Below, in pieces: positions 8,457-19,260 of a stretch of 64,000 nt of DNA. Below the pieces are notes generated by a model. The model had not been told where the DNA came from and ran no database searches. It was given only the letters and a program-made list of their open reading frames with translations. Location of the stretch: assembly GCA_036268295.1 (NCBI GenBank), contig DATAUK010000024.1, positions 23,485 through 87,484 of the forward strand. The letters run 5' to 3'. Source of the DNA: DATAUK01 sp036268295. GTDB lineage: Bacteria > Actinomycetota > Actinomycetes > JAFAQI01. Every line of letters begins with the position of its first letter. Position 1 is the stretch's first letter. Position numbers and translations under genes: made by a program.

Positions 8457-9139
8457 TACTCCGCGGGCGCGTCGCCCTCGGCTGCCGGCTCGGCGGCTTC
8501 GCCGTCCTCGCCCTCCGCTGCCGCTTCGCCCTCGGCCGGCTCCTCGCCCTCGGCCGCCGGCTCGACCTCGCCGACCTCAGCCTCGAGCTCTTCGGCGGTC
8601 GGCGCCGGGACGATGTGGATGACGACCTGCTCGGGGTCGCCGGCAAGCTCGACACCGTCGGGCAGCGACACGCCCGACGCGTGGACCGAGCCACCGATCT
8701 CCAGCCCCTCGACCGAGACCTCGAAGCTGGACGGGATGTTCGTCGCCTCGGCACTGACCGCCAGCGTCGTGAGCGACTGGTCGAGCAGTCCACCGGGGAC
8801 CACCTCGCCCACGACCTGGATCAGGATCTCGACCGTGATCCGCTCGCCGCGACGTACCAGGATCAGGTCGACGTGCTCGATCGCGCCACGAACCGGGTCG
8901 CGCTGGATCGACTTCGGCAACGCGAGCTCGCTGCCGTCGGCGAGCTGAAGGTCGAGCAGCACGTTCGCGCCATCGGTGCGCAGCGCGTGCTCGAAGTCGC
9001 GAGTCGGCAGCGAGATGTGACGCGGGTCGGTGCCGTGACCGTAGAGAACGGCAGGGACGTTTCCGGCCCGACGGGTGCGACGGGCGCCCCCCTTGCCGAA
9101 CTCGGTACGCGGCTCGGCGGTGATACGGACCTCGGGCAC
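8456..9139 (-). CDS. rplY: 50S ribosomal protein L25/Ctc (long TL5 form)
   Basis: The 227-residue protein has an N-terminal 5S-rRNA-binding L25 domain (PEVRITAEPRTEFGKGGARR..., LYGHGTDPRHISLP) and the C-terminal TL5 beta-domain (about residues 95-185). It ends with an acidic Glu/Ala tail of about 40 residues made of imperfect EGE/AAEG repeats. It starts with GTG at 9139, with an AAGGAG Shine-Dalgarno at 9148-9153. The acidic tail is common in actinobacterial L25 but varies in length. It lies upstream of pth in a two-gene unit. Confidence 0.96.
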   Translation of the reverse strand: MPEVRITAEPRTEFGKGGARRTRRAGNVPAVLYGHGTDPRHISLPTRDFEHALRTDGANVLLDLQLADGSELALPKSIQRDPVRGAIEHVDLILVRRGERITVEILIQVVGEVVPGGLLDQSLTTLAVSAEATNIPSSFEVSVEGLEIGGSVHASGVSLPDGVELAGDPEQVVIHIVPAPTAEELEAEVGEVEPAAEGEEPAEGEAAAEGEDGEAAEPAAEGDAPAE

Positions 9140-9245
9140 GACTAAGACTCCTTGACGGCAAATGGCTGATGAGCCCCGCCGAGTCTAGGCGAAGCCTTGA
9201 TCACGAGGAAAAGCTGAGCCTGTGCTGTCGCTCAGTCGGCGAGGA

Positions 9246-10226
9246 TCAGGCGTTGCCGTCGAACAGGCTCGTCACTGAGCCGTCCTGGAAGATCTCGCGA
9301 ATCGCGCGTCCGATCAGCGGCGCGATCGAGAGCACCGTCAGCCGGTCGAAGTACTGCTCGTCGGTCATCGGCAGCGTGTTGGTCACGACCACTTCGCTGA
9401 TCCGGCTGTTCTTCAGCCGGTCGATCGCCGGCTCGGAGAACTCGCCGTGGGTCGCCGCGACAATGACTTCGGTCGCGCCGCTGTCGAGCAGGATGTCGGC
9501 GGCCTTGCAGATGGTGCCACCGGTGGCGATCATGTCGTCGATCAGCAGGCAGCGTCGGCCATCCACGTCGCCGACGACGCGGTGGGCCACCACCTCGTTG
9601 GCGACCTTAGGGTCGCGGGTCTTGTGCACGAAGGCGACCGGTACGCCGCCGAGCCGGTCGGCCCAGCGCTCGGCCATCCGGACCCGGCCGGTGTCCGGTG
9701 AGACCACCGTGAAGCTGGCCGGGTCATAGCGCGCGCAGATGTAGTCGGCGAGCAACGGCAGAGCGAAAAGGTGGTCGACCGGGCCGTCGAAAAACCCCTG
9801 GATCTGTGCGGTGTGCAGGTCCACCGACATCAGCCGGTCGGCACCGGCGGTCTTGAACAGGTCGGCCATCAGTCGGGCCGAGATCGGCTCCCGGCCGAGA
9901 TGCTTTTTGTCCTGCCGGGCGTAGGGATAGAACGGCATCACGACGGTGATCCGCTTCGCCGACGCGCGCTTGAGCGCGTCGACCATGATCAGCGTCTCCA
10001 TGATCCATTTGTTGATCGGCGGTCCGAACGCCTGGATCACGAAGGCGTCGCACCCCCGCACCGACTCCTCAGGACGGGTGTAGATCTCGCCGTTCGCAAA
10101 CTCGCGGATCTGGGTCGGACTGACCGAAAGCTCCAGCTCGAAGGCCACCTCGTCGGCAAGCGCCGGATGTGCCCGGCCGGAAAAGAGCAGCAGGGTCTTC
10201 TCGCCGCTGGTCTTGATGCCCGTCAC
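9246..10226 (-). CDS. prs: Ribose-phosphate pyrophosphokinase
   Basis: It makes PRPP from ribose 5-phosphate and ATP for nucleotide, His and Trp synthesis, and in actinobacteria also for decaprenyl-phosphoryl-arabinose. The 326 residues carry the class I features: FSGRAHPALADEVA at the N-terminus, the flexible loop FYPYARQDKKHLGREPIS, and the PRPP-binding loop CLLIDDMIATGGTICKAA near residues 225-243. The start codon overlaps the glmU stop by 4 bp (10223-10226). The glmU-prs coupling is widely conserved and links UDP-GlcNAc and PRPP supply. Confidence 0.97.
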   Translation of the reverse strand: MTGIKTSGEKTLLLFSGRAHPALADEVAFELELSVSPTQIREFANGEIYTRPEESVRGCDAFVIQAFGPPINKWIMETLIMVDALKRASAKRITVVMPFYPYARQDKKHLGREPISARLMADLFKTAGADRLMSVDLHTAQIQGFFDGPVDHLFALPLLADYICARYDPASFTVVSPDTGRVRMAERWADRLGGVPVAFVHKTRDPKVANEVVAHRVVGDVDGRRCLLIDDMIATGGTICKAADILLDSGATEVIVAATHGEFSEPAIDRLKNSRISEVVVTNTLPMTDEQYFDRLTVLSIAPLIGRAIREIFQDGSVTSLFDGNA

Positions 10227-11740
10227 TCGTCTGTCCCTTGATCGCGCTCGGTCTCGGACGGGGAAGCGCCCTCCATTGTCCCTGGCTCGACTGAATCGTC
10301 GGCAGCGGGTTGTTGCTCACGCACCCGCCGGGCGGCTTCGGCCGACGGCGAGCCCGGTCGCTTGCGCTCGACCCAGCCGTCGACGTTGCGTTGCTGTCCG
10401 CGCGCGACGCCGATCGCGCCGGCCGGGACATCGTTGGTGATGACCGAGCCCGCCGCGGTGTAGGCACCGTCGCCGATCTTGCGCGGTGCCACCAGCATCG
10501 AGTCCGCGCCGATCCGTACGTCGTCCCCGACCACCGTCTCGTGCTTCTCGACGCCGTCGTAGTTCACGAAGATCGTGCCGGCGCCGATGTTGGTCCGCTC
10601 GCCGATCTCCGCATCACCGACGTAGGTCAGGTGAGGCACCTTGCTGTCCTCGCCGACGACCGACTTCTTGATCTCGACGTACGCGCCGGCCTTGGCGCCA
10701 CGACCCAGCACGGTGCCGGGCCGCAGGTAAGTGAACGGTCCCACCTTCGCGTCGGCGCCGATCGTCGCGCCGGTGCAGTGCGACTTGATCACAGATGCGC
10801 CGGCGCCGACGGTGGTGTCCCGCAACGTGCTGTCCGGCCCGACCTCGGCCCGCCGTGCGATGTGGGTCGCCCCGTGGAGCTGGGTGTTCTGGTGGATCGT
10901 GGCGTCGGCCTCGACGGTCACCCGCACCCCCATCCAGGTGGTCTGGGGGTCGACTATCGTCACGCCCTCGCGCATCCAGTGATCGAGGATCCGGTCACGC
11001 ATCGCGCGGCGTGCGGCGGCAAGCTGCACCCGGTCGTTGACGCCGATCGTCTCGAGATGATCCGCCGCGATAACGCTCGCGACAACCTCGTGCTCCGCGA
11101 CGAGCAGCCCGATCACGTCGGTGAGGTATTCCTCGCCTTGCGCGTTGTCGGTGGTGATCCGGCCGAGTGCGTCGCGGAGTTTGGCGATGTCGAAGGCGTA
11201 CACGCTGGTGTTGGTCTCGGCGATCTGGCGGGTCTGATCGTCGGCGTCGCGCTCCTCGACGACGGCGACAACGTGGCCATCGCCGTCGCGCACCACCCGG
11301 CCATAACCGGTCGGATCGGGAAGCTCGGCGGTGAGGACGGTCGCCGCGGCCGAAGTCTCGGCGTGCCTCGTGACAAGCCGTTGCAACGTCTCAGTCGTCA
11401 GCAGCGGCACGTCGCCGGGAAGGACGACGAGGGTGCCTGCGGTCGCCGTGCCCAGTGAGTCCAGCGCGAGCCGCACGGCATGACCGGTGCCGCGCTGCTC
11501 TTCCTGCACCACGGTCGAGGCACTCGACCCGATCGCGGCCAGATGATCGATCACCTGCTGGCGGCTGTTCCCGACGACGACCGTCGTACTTTCCGCATCC
11601 AGCGGCTCAGCCGCCACCAGGACGTGGCCGAGCAGGCTGCGACCGCAGATCGCGTGCAGCACCTTCGCCAGCTCGGACTTCATCCGCTTGCCCTCGCCAG
11701 CCGCAAGGACGACAACGGCAGCCGGTGCAGTCTCAGTCAC
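10223..11740 (-). CDS. glmU: Bifunctional GlcNAc-1-P uridylyltransferase / GlcN-1-P acetyltransferase
   Basis: It makes UDP-GlcNAc in two steps. The N-terminal pyrophosphorylase domain shows VVLAAGEGKRMKSELAKVLH, and VLPGDVPLLTTETLQ binds metal and UTP. From about residue 255 there is a left-handed beta-helix of hexapeptide repeats (GPFTYLRPGTVLGRGAKAG, YVGDAEIGERTNIGAGTIFV NYDG) for acetyl-CoA. I place the start at GTG 11740, with GGAG five bases upstream; TTG at 11743 is the alternative. A tail of about 50 polar residues follows the helix, as in mycobacteria. Confidence 0.97.
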   Translation of the reverse strand: MTETAPAAVVVLAAGEGKRMKSELAKVLHAICGRSLLGHVLVAAEPLDAESTTVVVGNSRQQVIDHLAAIGSSASTVVQEEQRGTGHAVRLALDSLGTATAGTLVVLPGDVPLLTTETLQRLVTRHAETSAAATVLTAELPDPTGYGRVVRDGDGHVVAVVEERDADDQTRQIAETNTSVYAFDIAKLRDALGRITTDNAQGEEYLTDVIGLLVAEHEVVASVIAADHLETIGVNDRVQLAAARRAMRDRILDHWMREGVTIVDPQTTWMGVRVTVEADATIHQNTQLHGATHIARRAEVGPDSTLRDTTVGAGASVIKSHCTGATIGADAKVGPFTYLRPGTVLGRGAKAGAYVEIKKSVVGEDSKVPHLTYVGDAEIGERTNIGAGTIFVNYDGVEKHETVVGDDVRIGADSMLVAPRKIGDGAYTAAGSVITNDVPAGAIGVARGQQRNVDGWVERKRPGSPSAEAARRVREQQPAADDSVEPGTMEGASPSETERDQGTDE

Positions 11741-11892
11741 CAACGCTCCAGGCAGGCAGTACGGCGGGAAAGGCCACGCCCGAGACTACCGAGGCCCGAG
11801 CCAGGGCAACTGCGCTGTGCGGATGAGGCACACCGCGAGCCGGCCAGCCGCCCGGCCACGGGTGGACTTGAACCAATTTCTGGGTTCCTCAG

Positions 11893-11965
11893 CTCCCCGA
11901 CGAGGATTCGAACCTCGATAGCCAGATCCAAATTCTGGAGTCCTGCCTGGTTGGACGATCGGGGA
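11893..11965 (-). tRNA. tRNA-Gln(TTG)
   Basis: The minus strand folds into a cloverleaf. The acceptor is TCCCCGA paired with TCGGGGA, and the T arm is CGAGG-TTCGAAT-CCTCG. The anticodon stem CCAGA/TCTGG closes the loop ATTTGGA, giving anticodon TTG, which reads CAA. No CCA is encoded; the bases after discriminator G are CTGAG. It sits between the ABC-F gene and glmU on the same strand. Confidence 0.95.
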
Positions 11966-12013
11966 CCGTGACTGGCCCAGCCTAGAGGTTTGCACCACTC
12001 CGCCTCGCCCACA

Positions 12014-12079
12014 GATCTTCGTCCCCAACGCCACTTTGACGGGCGTGTCGCGCCAATTTTGGCAACGAACGCGAAGATC
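12014..12079. repeat. Imperfect inverted repeat between ABC-F gene and tRNA-Gln
   Basis: GATCTTCG at 12014-12021 is repeated inverted as CGAAGATC at 12072-12079. Between them lies a small self-complementary GCCAATTTTGGC. The stretch is non-coding and lies downstream of tRNA-Gln and before the convergent-side end of the ABC-F gene. It could be a transcription terminator for the tRNA or a degenerate palindromic repeat; there is no U-rich tract, so I cannot decide. Confidence 0.3.
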
Positions 12080-12117
12080 AACGCCAGTGGGCGTACCAAC
12101 GTGTCTGCTCCGAACGG

Positions 12118-13872
<1,755 letters not shown>

Positions 13873-13885
13873 CAGCGGGTCGGGG

Positions 13886-14800
13886 TCACGACGTGATGAT
13901 GCGGGCGCCGGGCACCGGGCCGGTCGCGCGGCGGACGGTCCGGCAGAGGTCAAGCCCGGCGAGTGCCGACGCGATCCGGATCGCCTCACCGGCGGTCGGC
14001 GCGAGCAACGCGACCGTCGGGCCCGAGCCGGACACTATTCCGCCGGCGGCGCCGAGCTCCTTGCCGGCCTCGAGCACCCGCACCAGGTTCGGGCGCAGCT
14101 GCAGTGCCGGCGACTGCAGGTCGTTGCGCAGCGCGTACCCAAGCGCCACGACGTCGCCGGCACGCAACGCCGCCACCACGCCATCCGCGACCGCGGGCTC
14201 GGCGTTGTCGTCGCCCCCGCGCTGGCGGTCGAGCTCGGCATAAACCGACGGCGTCGACAGCCCGCTCTCGGCGACCGCCAGCACCCAATGCCACTCACCA
14301 CGGCTCAGGACCGGCGACACCACCTCGCCGTGGCCGGTGCCAAGCGCGGTGCCGCCATGCAACAGGAACGCGACATCGCTTCCCAGACCGGCCGCCAACT
14401 GGGTGAGGACCTGCCGGTCAAATCCGCACTGCCACAACGCATCCGCGGCGATCAGCGCGGCGGCCGCGTCGGCGCTGCCACCGGCCAGCCCGCCACCGAC
14501 CGGGATCCCTTTGCGCAGCGTCAGCTGAACGGAAGGATCCACTCCGGCCAGCGCGGCGACGGCGCGAACCGCCTGCACCGCGAGGTTGTCGTCGCCGGTC
14601 GGTACGTCGTCGACGTGCTCACCGACCAGCTCGACCGTGACCGAATCATCGTCGGTCGCCTCGATGGTGACCTCGTCGTACAGGCTCACCGCCTGGTAGA
14701 TGGTCTGGAGCTGGTGCTTGCCATCCGGGCGCAACGGCCCAACCCCGAGGTGCAGGTTGACCTTTGCCGGAACCCGCACGGTGACGCTCAAAGCAGCCAC
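13886..14800 (-). CDS. ispE: 4-diphosphocytidyl-2-C-methyl-D-erythritol kinase
   Basis: This is the fourth step of the MEP isoprenoid pathway: phosphorylation of CDP-methylerythritol. The 304-residue GHMP kinase shows VRVPAKVNLHLGVGPLRPDGKH at the N-terminus, the ATP loop PVGGGLAGGSADAAAAL near residues 95-112 and the C-terminal GHMP motif GGIVSGSGPTVALLA. It starts with GTG at 14800. It is 31 bp downstream of rsmA and 13 bp upstream of the ABC-F gene, all on the minus strand, so probably one transcript. Confidence 0.96.
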   Translation of the reverse strand: MAALSVTVRVPAKVNLHLGVGPLRPDGKHQLQTIYQAVSLYDEVTIEATDDDSVTVELVGEHVDDVPTGDDNLAVQAVRAVAALAGVDPSVQLTLRKGIPVGGGLAGGSADAAAALIAADALWQCGFDRQVLTQLAAGLGSDVAFLLHGGTALGTGHGEVVSPVLSRGEWHWVLAVAESGLSTPSVYAELDRQRGGDDNAEPAVADGVVAALRAGDVVALGYALRNDLQSPALQLRPNLVRVLEAGKELGAAGGIVSGSGPTVALLAPTAGEAIRIASALAGLDLCRTVRRATGPVPGARIITS

Positions 14801-14831
14801 CTCACCCCACCGATCGTACGGTCACTCACAG

Positions 14832-15695
14832 TCACCGGTTGTCACGGGCCTCGGCGATCCGCGCGAATCCGGTCACCTCGAGCTGCTCCCCCCGAGCGCT
14901 CGGGTCGATGCCGGCGCGGCGCAACGCCCGCTCGGCGTCGGGCGGTGAACCGGCCCAACCGGCGAGTGCGGCACGTAACGTCTTGCGCCGCTGCGCGAAC
15001 GCAGCGTCGATGACCGCGAACACCTCGGCTCGCGATGCCGATGTCCGCGGCGGCTCGCGACGGGTGAACGCCACAAGTCCCGAGTCGACGTTCGGGACCG
15101 GCCAGAACACGGTGCGGGGCACCGAGCCGGCCCGACGCAGCGACGCCCACCACGCCGCCTTCACCGACGGAGCACCATAGGTCCGCGACCCCGGACCGGC
15201 CACCAGCCGGTCCGCGACCTCGGCCTGCACCATCACCAGCCCGGTACGCAGCAAAGGCTGCGTCTCGAGCAGGTGCAGCAACACCGGCACCGACACGTTG
15301 TAGGGCAAGTTGGCGACGAGTGCCGTCGGCGGCGGCGAGGGAGCGACCGACAGTGCCATCGAATCCATTGCGATCACCTGCAGTCGATCGGCGAATTCCG
15401 GCAACCGCCGCGAGACGGTCGACCCAAGAGTGTCGGCCAGCACTGGATCGATCTCGACCGCGATCACCTTGGCCACTGCCGGCAGCAGCGCAAGGGTAAG
15501 CGAACCGAGTCCAGGGCCCACCTCGAGGACGACGTCCTCAGCACTCAGCTCGGCGGTGCGGACGATCCGCCGCACCGTGTTGGCGTCGGTGACGAAGTTC
15601 TGGCCGAGCGTCTTGGTCGGGCGCAGCCCTAGCTCGGCGACCAGCCGGCGTACGTCGGTCGGTGCCAGCAGACCGTCGTCGGGAACTGCACTCAC
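14832..15695 (-). CDS. rsmA: 16S rRNA A1518/A1519 dimethyltransferase
   Basis: KsgA/RsmA dimethylates two adjacent adenines in helix 45 during 30S maturation. The 287 residues show KTLGQNFVTDANTVRRIV, the SAM-binding VLEVGPGLGSLTLALL, and the catalytic NLPYNVSVPVLLHLL (NLPY motif). The start overlaps the tatD stop by 4 bp. In M. tuberculosis rpfB lies between these two genes; here they are directly joined. Confidence 0.97.
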   Translation of the reverse strand: MSAVPDDGLLAPTDVRRLVAELGLRPTKTLGQNFVTDANTVRRIVRTAELSAEDVVLEVGPGLGSLTLALLPAVAKVIAVEIDPVLADTLGSTVSRRLPEFADRLQVIAMDSMALSVAPSPPPTALVANLPYNVSVPVLLHLLETQPLLRTGLVMVQAEVADRLVAGPGSRTYGAPSVKAAWWASLRRAGSVPRTVFWPVPNVDSGLVAFTRREPPRTSASRAEVFAVIDAAFAQRRKTLRAALAGWAGSPPDAERALRRAGIDPSARGEQLEVTGFARIAEARDNR

Positions 15696-16513
15696 GACCA
15701 GCCGAAGACGCGGGCCGCCGTCTCGACGACGCCGGCGGCGACCTCGTCCTCGGACGCACCCTTGACCTCGGCGATCGCCCGGATCGTCATCGGCACGAGG
15801 TACGGCGAGTTGGGCCGCCCGCGAAACGGCATCGGTGTCAGAAACGGCGCATCGGTCTCGACCAGCAGCTGGTCAAGCGGCACCAGCCCAGCGGCATCGC
15901 GCAGGTCCTGTGCGTTCTTGAAGGTCACGTTGCCGGCGAACGACATCGTGTAACCACGGTCGGCGCAGCGACGCGCGAACTCGGCGTCGCCTGAGAAGCA
16001 GTGGAAGATCACGTGCTCCGGGGCGCCTTCGCTCGCCAGCACCCGCAACACATCTTCGTGCGCGTCACGGTCGTGGATCATTAGCGCCTTGCCGGTCGCC
16101 TTGGCGATCGCGATGTGGCGGCGGAACGACGTCTCTTGCGCGTCCCAACCATCAGCCTCGGTGCGGAAGTGATCGAGCCCGGTCTCGCCCAACGCAACCA
16201 CCCGCGGCTGCGCGGCGAGATCGGCGATCGCCTGCCAGGCCGGCTCGTCAGCCCTGCCGGCTTCGTTCGGATGGATCGCGACCGCCGCCCAGACATCATC
16301 GCGCGACGCGGCCACCTCGGCGCTCCACTGCGATGACGGCACGTCGATGCCGATCTGCACGACTCGTTCGATCCCGACCGCGTGCGCCGCGGTCATCACC
16401 TCCGCGACCTCGGCGTCCATCAGGTCGAGATGGCAGTGGCTGTCCAACGCCGGCGTCGTCAGCCGATCGGGTGCCGGCGGCGGCTCGCCGGTCCGCCCCG
16501 CATCACGGCTCAC
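15692..16513 (-). CDS. tatD: TatD family metal-dependent hydrolase/DNase
   Basis: 273 residues of the amidohydrolase-like TatD barrel: LDSHCHLDLMDAEVAEV supplies the first two His ligands, VALGETGLDHF the Glu, HDRDAHEDVL and IFHCFSGDAEFARR further His ligands, and LLVETDAPFLTP the final Asp. Family members act as 3'-5' exonucleases on single-stranded DNA or in tRNA and D-aminoacyl quality control; the substrate is uncertain. It overlaps metG upstream and rsmA downstream by 4 bp each, so metG-tatD-rsmA-ispE is a tight operon. Confidence 0.95.
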   Translation of the reverse strand: MSRDAGRTGEPPPAPDRLTTPALDSHCHLDLMDAEVAEVMTAAHAVGIERVVQIGIDVPSSQWSAEVAASRDDVWAAVAIHPNEAGRADEPAWQAIADLAAQPRVVALGETGLDHFRTEADGWDAQETSFRRHIAIAKATGKALMIHDRDAHEDVLRVLASEGAPEHVIFHCFSGDAEFARRCADRGYTMSFAGNVTFKNAQDLRDAAGLVPLDQLLVETDAPFLTPMPFRGRPNSPYLVPMTIRAIAEVKGASEDEVAAGVVETAARVFGWS

Positions 16514-18297
16514 GCGTCGCTCATCCGAGCGAGCTCTTCATCGATGACCGACGGGTCGAGCTTCGCGAACAGCGGCGCCGGGGTCGCCACCGGAGCGCCC
16601 GGGGTCAGCTCGACGCGCCCCCAGGTCCCGCCGGTCTGGTAGTCGCCGGTCAGGACCGGATAGGCGGTCCCGTCGTCGAGGTCGGTGACCTCGCGCAGCT
16701 CGGGTTGCGGCGCGAGCACCCCAGGCCGGCCGAGCAGCTCATGCACCTGCTGCGAGGAGTGCGGCAGGAATGGCGAGAGCAGAGTGTTGCAGTCGCTAAC
16801 CAGCTGCAGCGCGACGTTGAGGATCGTGTGCATCCGCTCGGGATCGGTCTCGCGTAGCTTCCAAGGCGCCTCGTCCGAAAGGTACTTGTTGGTCTGCTGC
16901 ACCAGACCCATGGCGGCGTTCAACGCCATCCGCATCCGCGAATGCTCGATATCCCTGCCGACCTCGGCAAACGTCGTCGCATGCGCCGCCAGCAGGTCTC
17001 GGTCGACCGCAGTGAACTCACCGGCGGCCGGCACCGACCCGATGTTCTTCGCGGTGAACGACAGGGTGCGGTTGACCAGGTTGCCCCAGGCCGCGACCAG
17101 TTCGTCGTTGTTGCGGCGCACAAATTCCGACCAGGTGAAATCGGTATCGTTCGACTCCGGCCCGGCAGCGGTCAGGTAGTAGCGCAACGTGTCCGGGGAG
17201 TAGCGCGACAGGAAGTCGCGGACGTAGATCACGACGTTGCGGCTCGAGGAGAACTTACGCCCCTCCATTGTCAGGAACTCGCTAGACACCACCTCGGTGG
17301 GCAGCTGCAGCTCGCCGTACTTCCCAGGCTTGCCGCCGTTGGATCCCAGCCCGTCGTAGCCGAGCAGCTCAGCCGGCCAGATCTGGGAATGGAACGTGAC
17401 GTTGTCCTTGCCCATGAAGTAGTACGACTCGGCACTCGGGTCGGTCCACCAGGCCCGCCAGGCGTCGTCGTCACCGCTGCGCCGGGCCCACTCGATCGAC
17501 GCCGACAGGTAGCCGATGACCGCGTCGAACCAGACGTAGAGCCGCTTGCTCGGGTTGTCCTCCCAGCCCGGCAGCGGGATCGGCACGCCCCAGTCGATGT
17601 CACGGGTCATCGCCCGCGGCTTGAGGTCGTCGATCAGGTTCATCGAGAACTTCAGGACATTCGGGCGCCAGTCGGTGCGAGTCTGCAGCCACGACCCCAG
17701 CGCGTCGGCGAGCGCCGGCAGGTCGAGGAAGAACTGCTCGGTCTCGACGAACCGCGGCGTCTCGCCGTTGATCTTCGAGTGCGGATTGATCAGCTGGTCG
17801 GCGTCGAGCTGGTTGCCGCAGTTGTCGCACTGGTCGCCGCGCGCCTCGGGAAAGCTACAGATCGGGCAGGTGCCCTCGATGTAGCGGTCGGGCAGCGTGC
17901 GCCCGGTCGACGGCGAGATCGCGCCCTTCGTCGTGCGCTCGATCATGTAGCCGTTGGCGTACAGCGTCTTGAAGATCTCCTGGGTGACCGCGTAGTGGTT
18001 GCGGGTCGTGGTCCTGGTGAACAGGTCGTAGGACAGCCCGAGCTGCTGCAGGTCCTCGGCGATCACCCGGTTGTAGCGATCGGCCAGCACCCGCGGCGCG
18101 ACACCCTCCTGGTCGGCCTGCACCAGAATCGGCGTGCCGTGCTCGTCGGTGCCACTGACCATCAGAACGTTGTTGCCGGCGAGTCGGTGATAGCGCGAGA
18201 AGACATCAGACGGCACGCCGAAGCCCGCGACGTGACCGATGTGACGCGGACCGTTGGCATATGGCCACGCGACCGCGGTCAGGATGTTCTTGGGCAT
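16510..18297 (-). CDS. metG: Methionyl-tRNA synthetase
   Basis: 595 residues. Class I features: the HIGH element appears as GPRHIGHVAGFGVPSD, and the zinc knuckle as CPIC...CDNC near residues 142-160. The KMSKS element is EGRKFSSSRNVVIYVRD, a KFSSS form that is usual for this MetRS subgroup. The C-terminal anticodon domain is present, with no appended EMAP/Trbp111 domain. The ATG at 18297 is 29 bp from the rsmI stop. It is the first gene of the metG-tatD-rsmA-ispE unit. Confidence 0.97.
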   Translation of the reverse strand: MPKNILTAVAWPYANGPRHIGHVAGFGVPSDVFSRYHRLAGNNVLMVSGTDEHGTPILVQADQEGVAPRVLADRYNRVIAEDLQQLGLSYDLFTRTTTRNHYAVTQEIFKTLYANGYMIERTTKGAISPSTGRTLPDRYIEGTCPICSFPEARGDQCDNCGNQLDADQLINPHSKINGETPRFVETEQFFLDLPALADALGSWLQTRTDWRPNVLKFSMNLIDDLKPRAMTRDIDWGVPIPLPGWEDNPSKRLYVWFDAVIGYLSASIEWARRSGDDDAWRAWWTDPSAESYYFMGKDNVTFHSQIWPAELLGYDGLGSNGGKPGKYGELQLPTEVVSSEFLTMEGRKFSSSRNVVIYVRDFLSRYSPDTLRYYLTAAGPESNDTDFTWSEFVRRNNDELVAAWGNLVNRTLSFTAKNIGSVPAAGEFTAVDRDLLAAHATTFAEVGRDIEHSRMRMALNAAMGLVQQTNKYLSDEAPWKLRETDPERMHTILNVALQLVSDCNTLLSPFLPHSSQQVHELLGRPGVLAPQPELREVTDLDDGTAYPVLTGDYQTGGTWGRVELTPGAPVATPAPLFAKLDPSVIDEELARMSDA

Positions 18298-18326
18298 GGG
18301 TCCAGCCTATTCATCGTGCCCAACGA

Positions 18327-19154
18327 CTATTTGTTAAGTACGACGTCATAGACCGCGCGACGTGACAGGCCGTGGCTGCCGGCGACCGCATCGACGGCGT
18401 CGCGGCGCGACGAGCCTTGCGCCATCAGACCCGCCACCTCGTCACGAAGCGCGACCGGATCGACGGCTACCGCGTCGGCAGATGCGCCGGCGACGACCAT
18501 AGTGATCTCGCCGAGAACCTCATTCGCGGCCGCCCAATCGGCGAGCTCCCCGAGGCTGCCACGGCGAACCTCTTCATAGGTCTTGGTCAGTTCTCGGCAG
18601 ACCGCAGCGCGTCGATCGGCTCCGAAGGTCGTCACCAGATCGGCCAGTGACGCCGGCAGCCGGCGCGGCGACTCGAACGCCACCAAGGCGCGCTCCTCAC
18701 GTGACAGCACCGCGAGTCTCGCTCGGCGCTCGGCGGCTCGGCGCGGCAGGAAGCCTTCGAAACAGAACCGGTCGGCCGCCACCCCGGCAACCGCAATCGC
18801 CGCAGTGACCGCGGACGGTCCGGGTAGCACCGTGACCGGCAGGCCGCGGGCGATCGCCGCGGTGACCAGGACATGACCGGGGTCGGAGACCAGTGGCATA
18901 CCGGCATCGGTAACGACGAGCACCGTCAAACCGGCCTCGACCTCGTCGAGCAGCGCCGCCGACCGAGCGCGCTCCACCTGGTCGTAGACCGCGACCACAC
19001 GGGCGGTGATCCGCACGCCTAGCGACGAGGCAAGCCGGCGCAGCCGCCGGGTGTCCTCCGCCGCGATGACATCGGCGGTTTCCAGCGCCCGCCGCAGCCG
19101 GGGGGAGGCGTCGTCCGGATCGCCGATCGGTGTGGCGGCGAGGACGAGCGGCAT
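18327..19154 (-). CDS. rsmI: 16S rRNA C1402 2'-O-methyltransferase
   Basis: Start at ATG 19154 (MPLVLAATPIGDPDDAS); a longer reading would run back into the divergent gene. 275 residues match the tetrapyrrole-methylase fold of RsmI: ATPIGD, AEDTRRLRRLA, VVTDAGMPLVSDPGHVLV, VLPGPSAVTAAIAVAG, FCFEGFLPRRAAERR, FESPRRLPASLADL. With RsmH it makes m4Cm1402 in the decoding centre. It is divergent from the O-mannosyltransferase, with about 106 bp between starts, the same arrangement as Rv1003/Rv1002c. Confidence 0.95.
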   Translation of the reverse strand: MPLVLAATPIGDPDDASPRLRRALETADVIAAEDTRRLRRLASSLGVRITARVVAVYDQVERARSAALLDEVEAGLTVLVVTDAGMPLVSDPGHVLVTAAIARGLPVTVLPGPSAVTAAIAVAGVAADRFCFEGFLPRRAAERRARLAVLSREERALVAFESPRRLPASLADLVTTFGADRRAAVCRELTKTYEEVRRGSLGELADWAAANEVLGEITMVVAGASADAVAVDPVALRDEVAGLMAQGSSRRDAVDAVAGSHGLSRRAVYDVVLNK

Positions 19155-19260
19155 GACGCCATTCAACCGCCCGCGGTGATCCTCGGGCTCGACACCGGCG
19201 GTACGGCGCGTCGCGGCAAACCTGGTCGTGCGCGCGAAGATCTTCCCCGAGGTCCATACG

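Noticed and set aside
17240..17260. KFSSS in place of KMSKS in methionyl-tRNA synthetase
   Set aside because: This form is usual in the subgroup with a single zinc knuckle; not a sign of inactivity.
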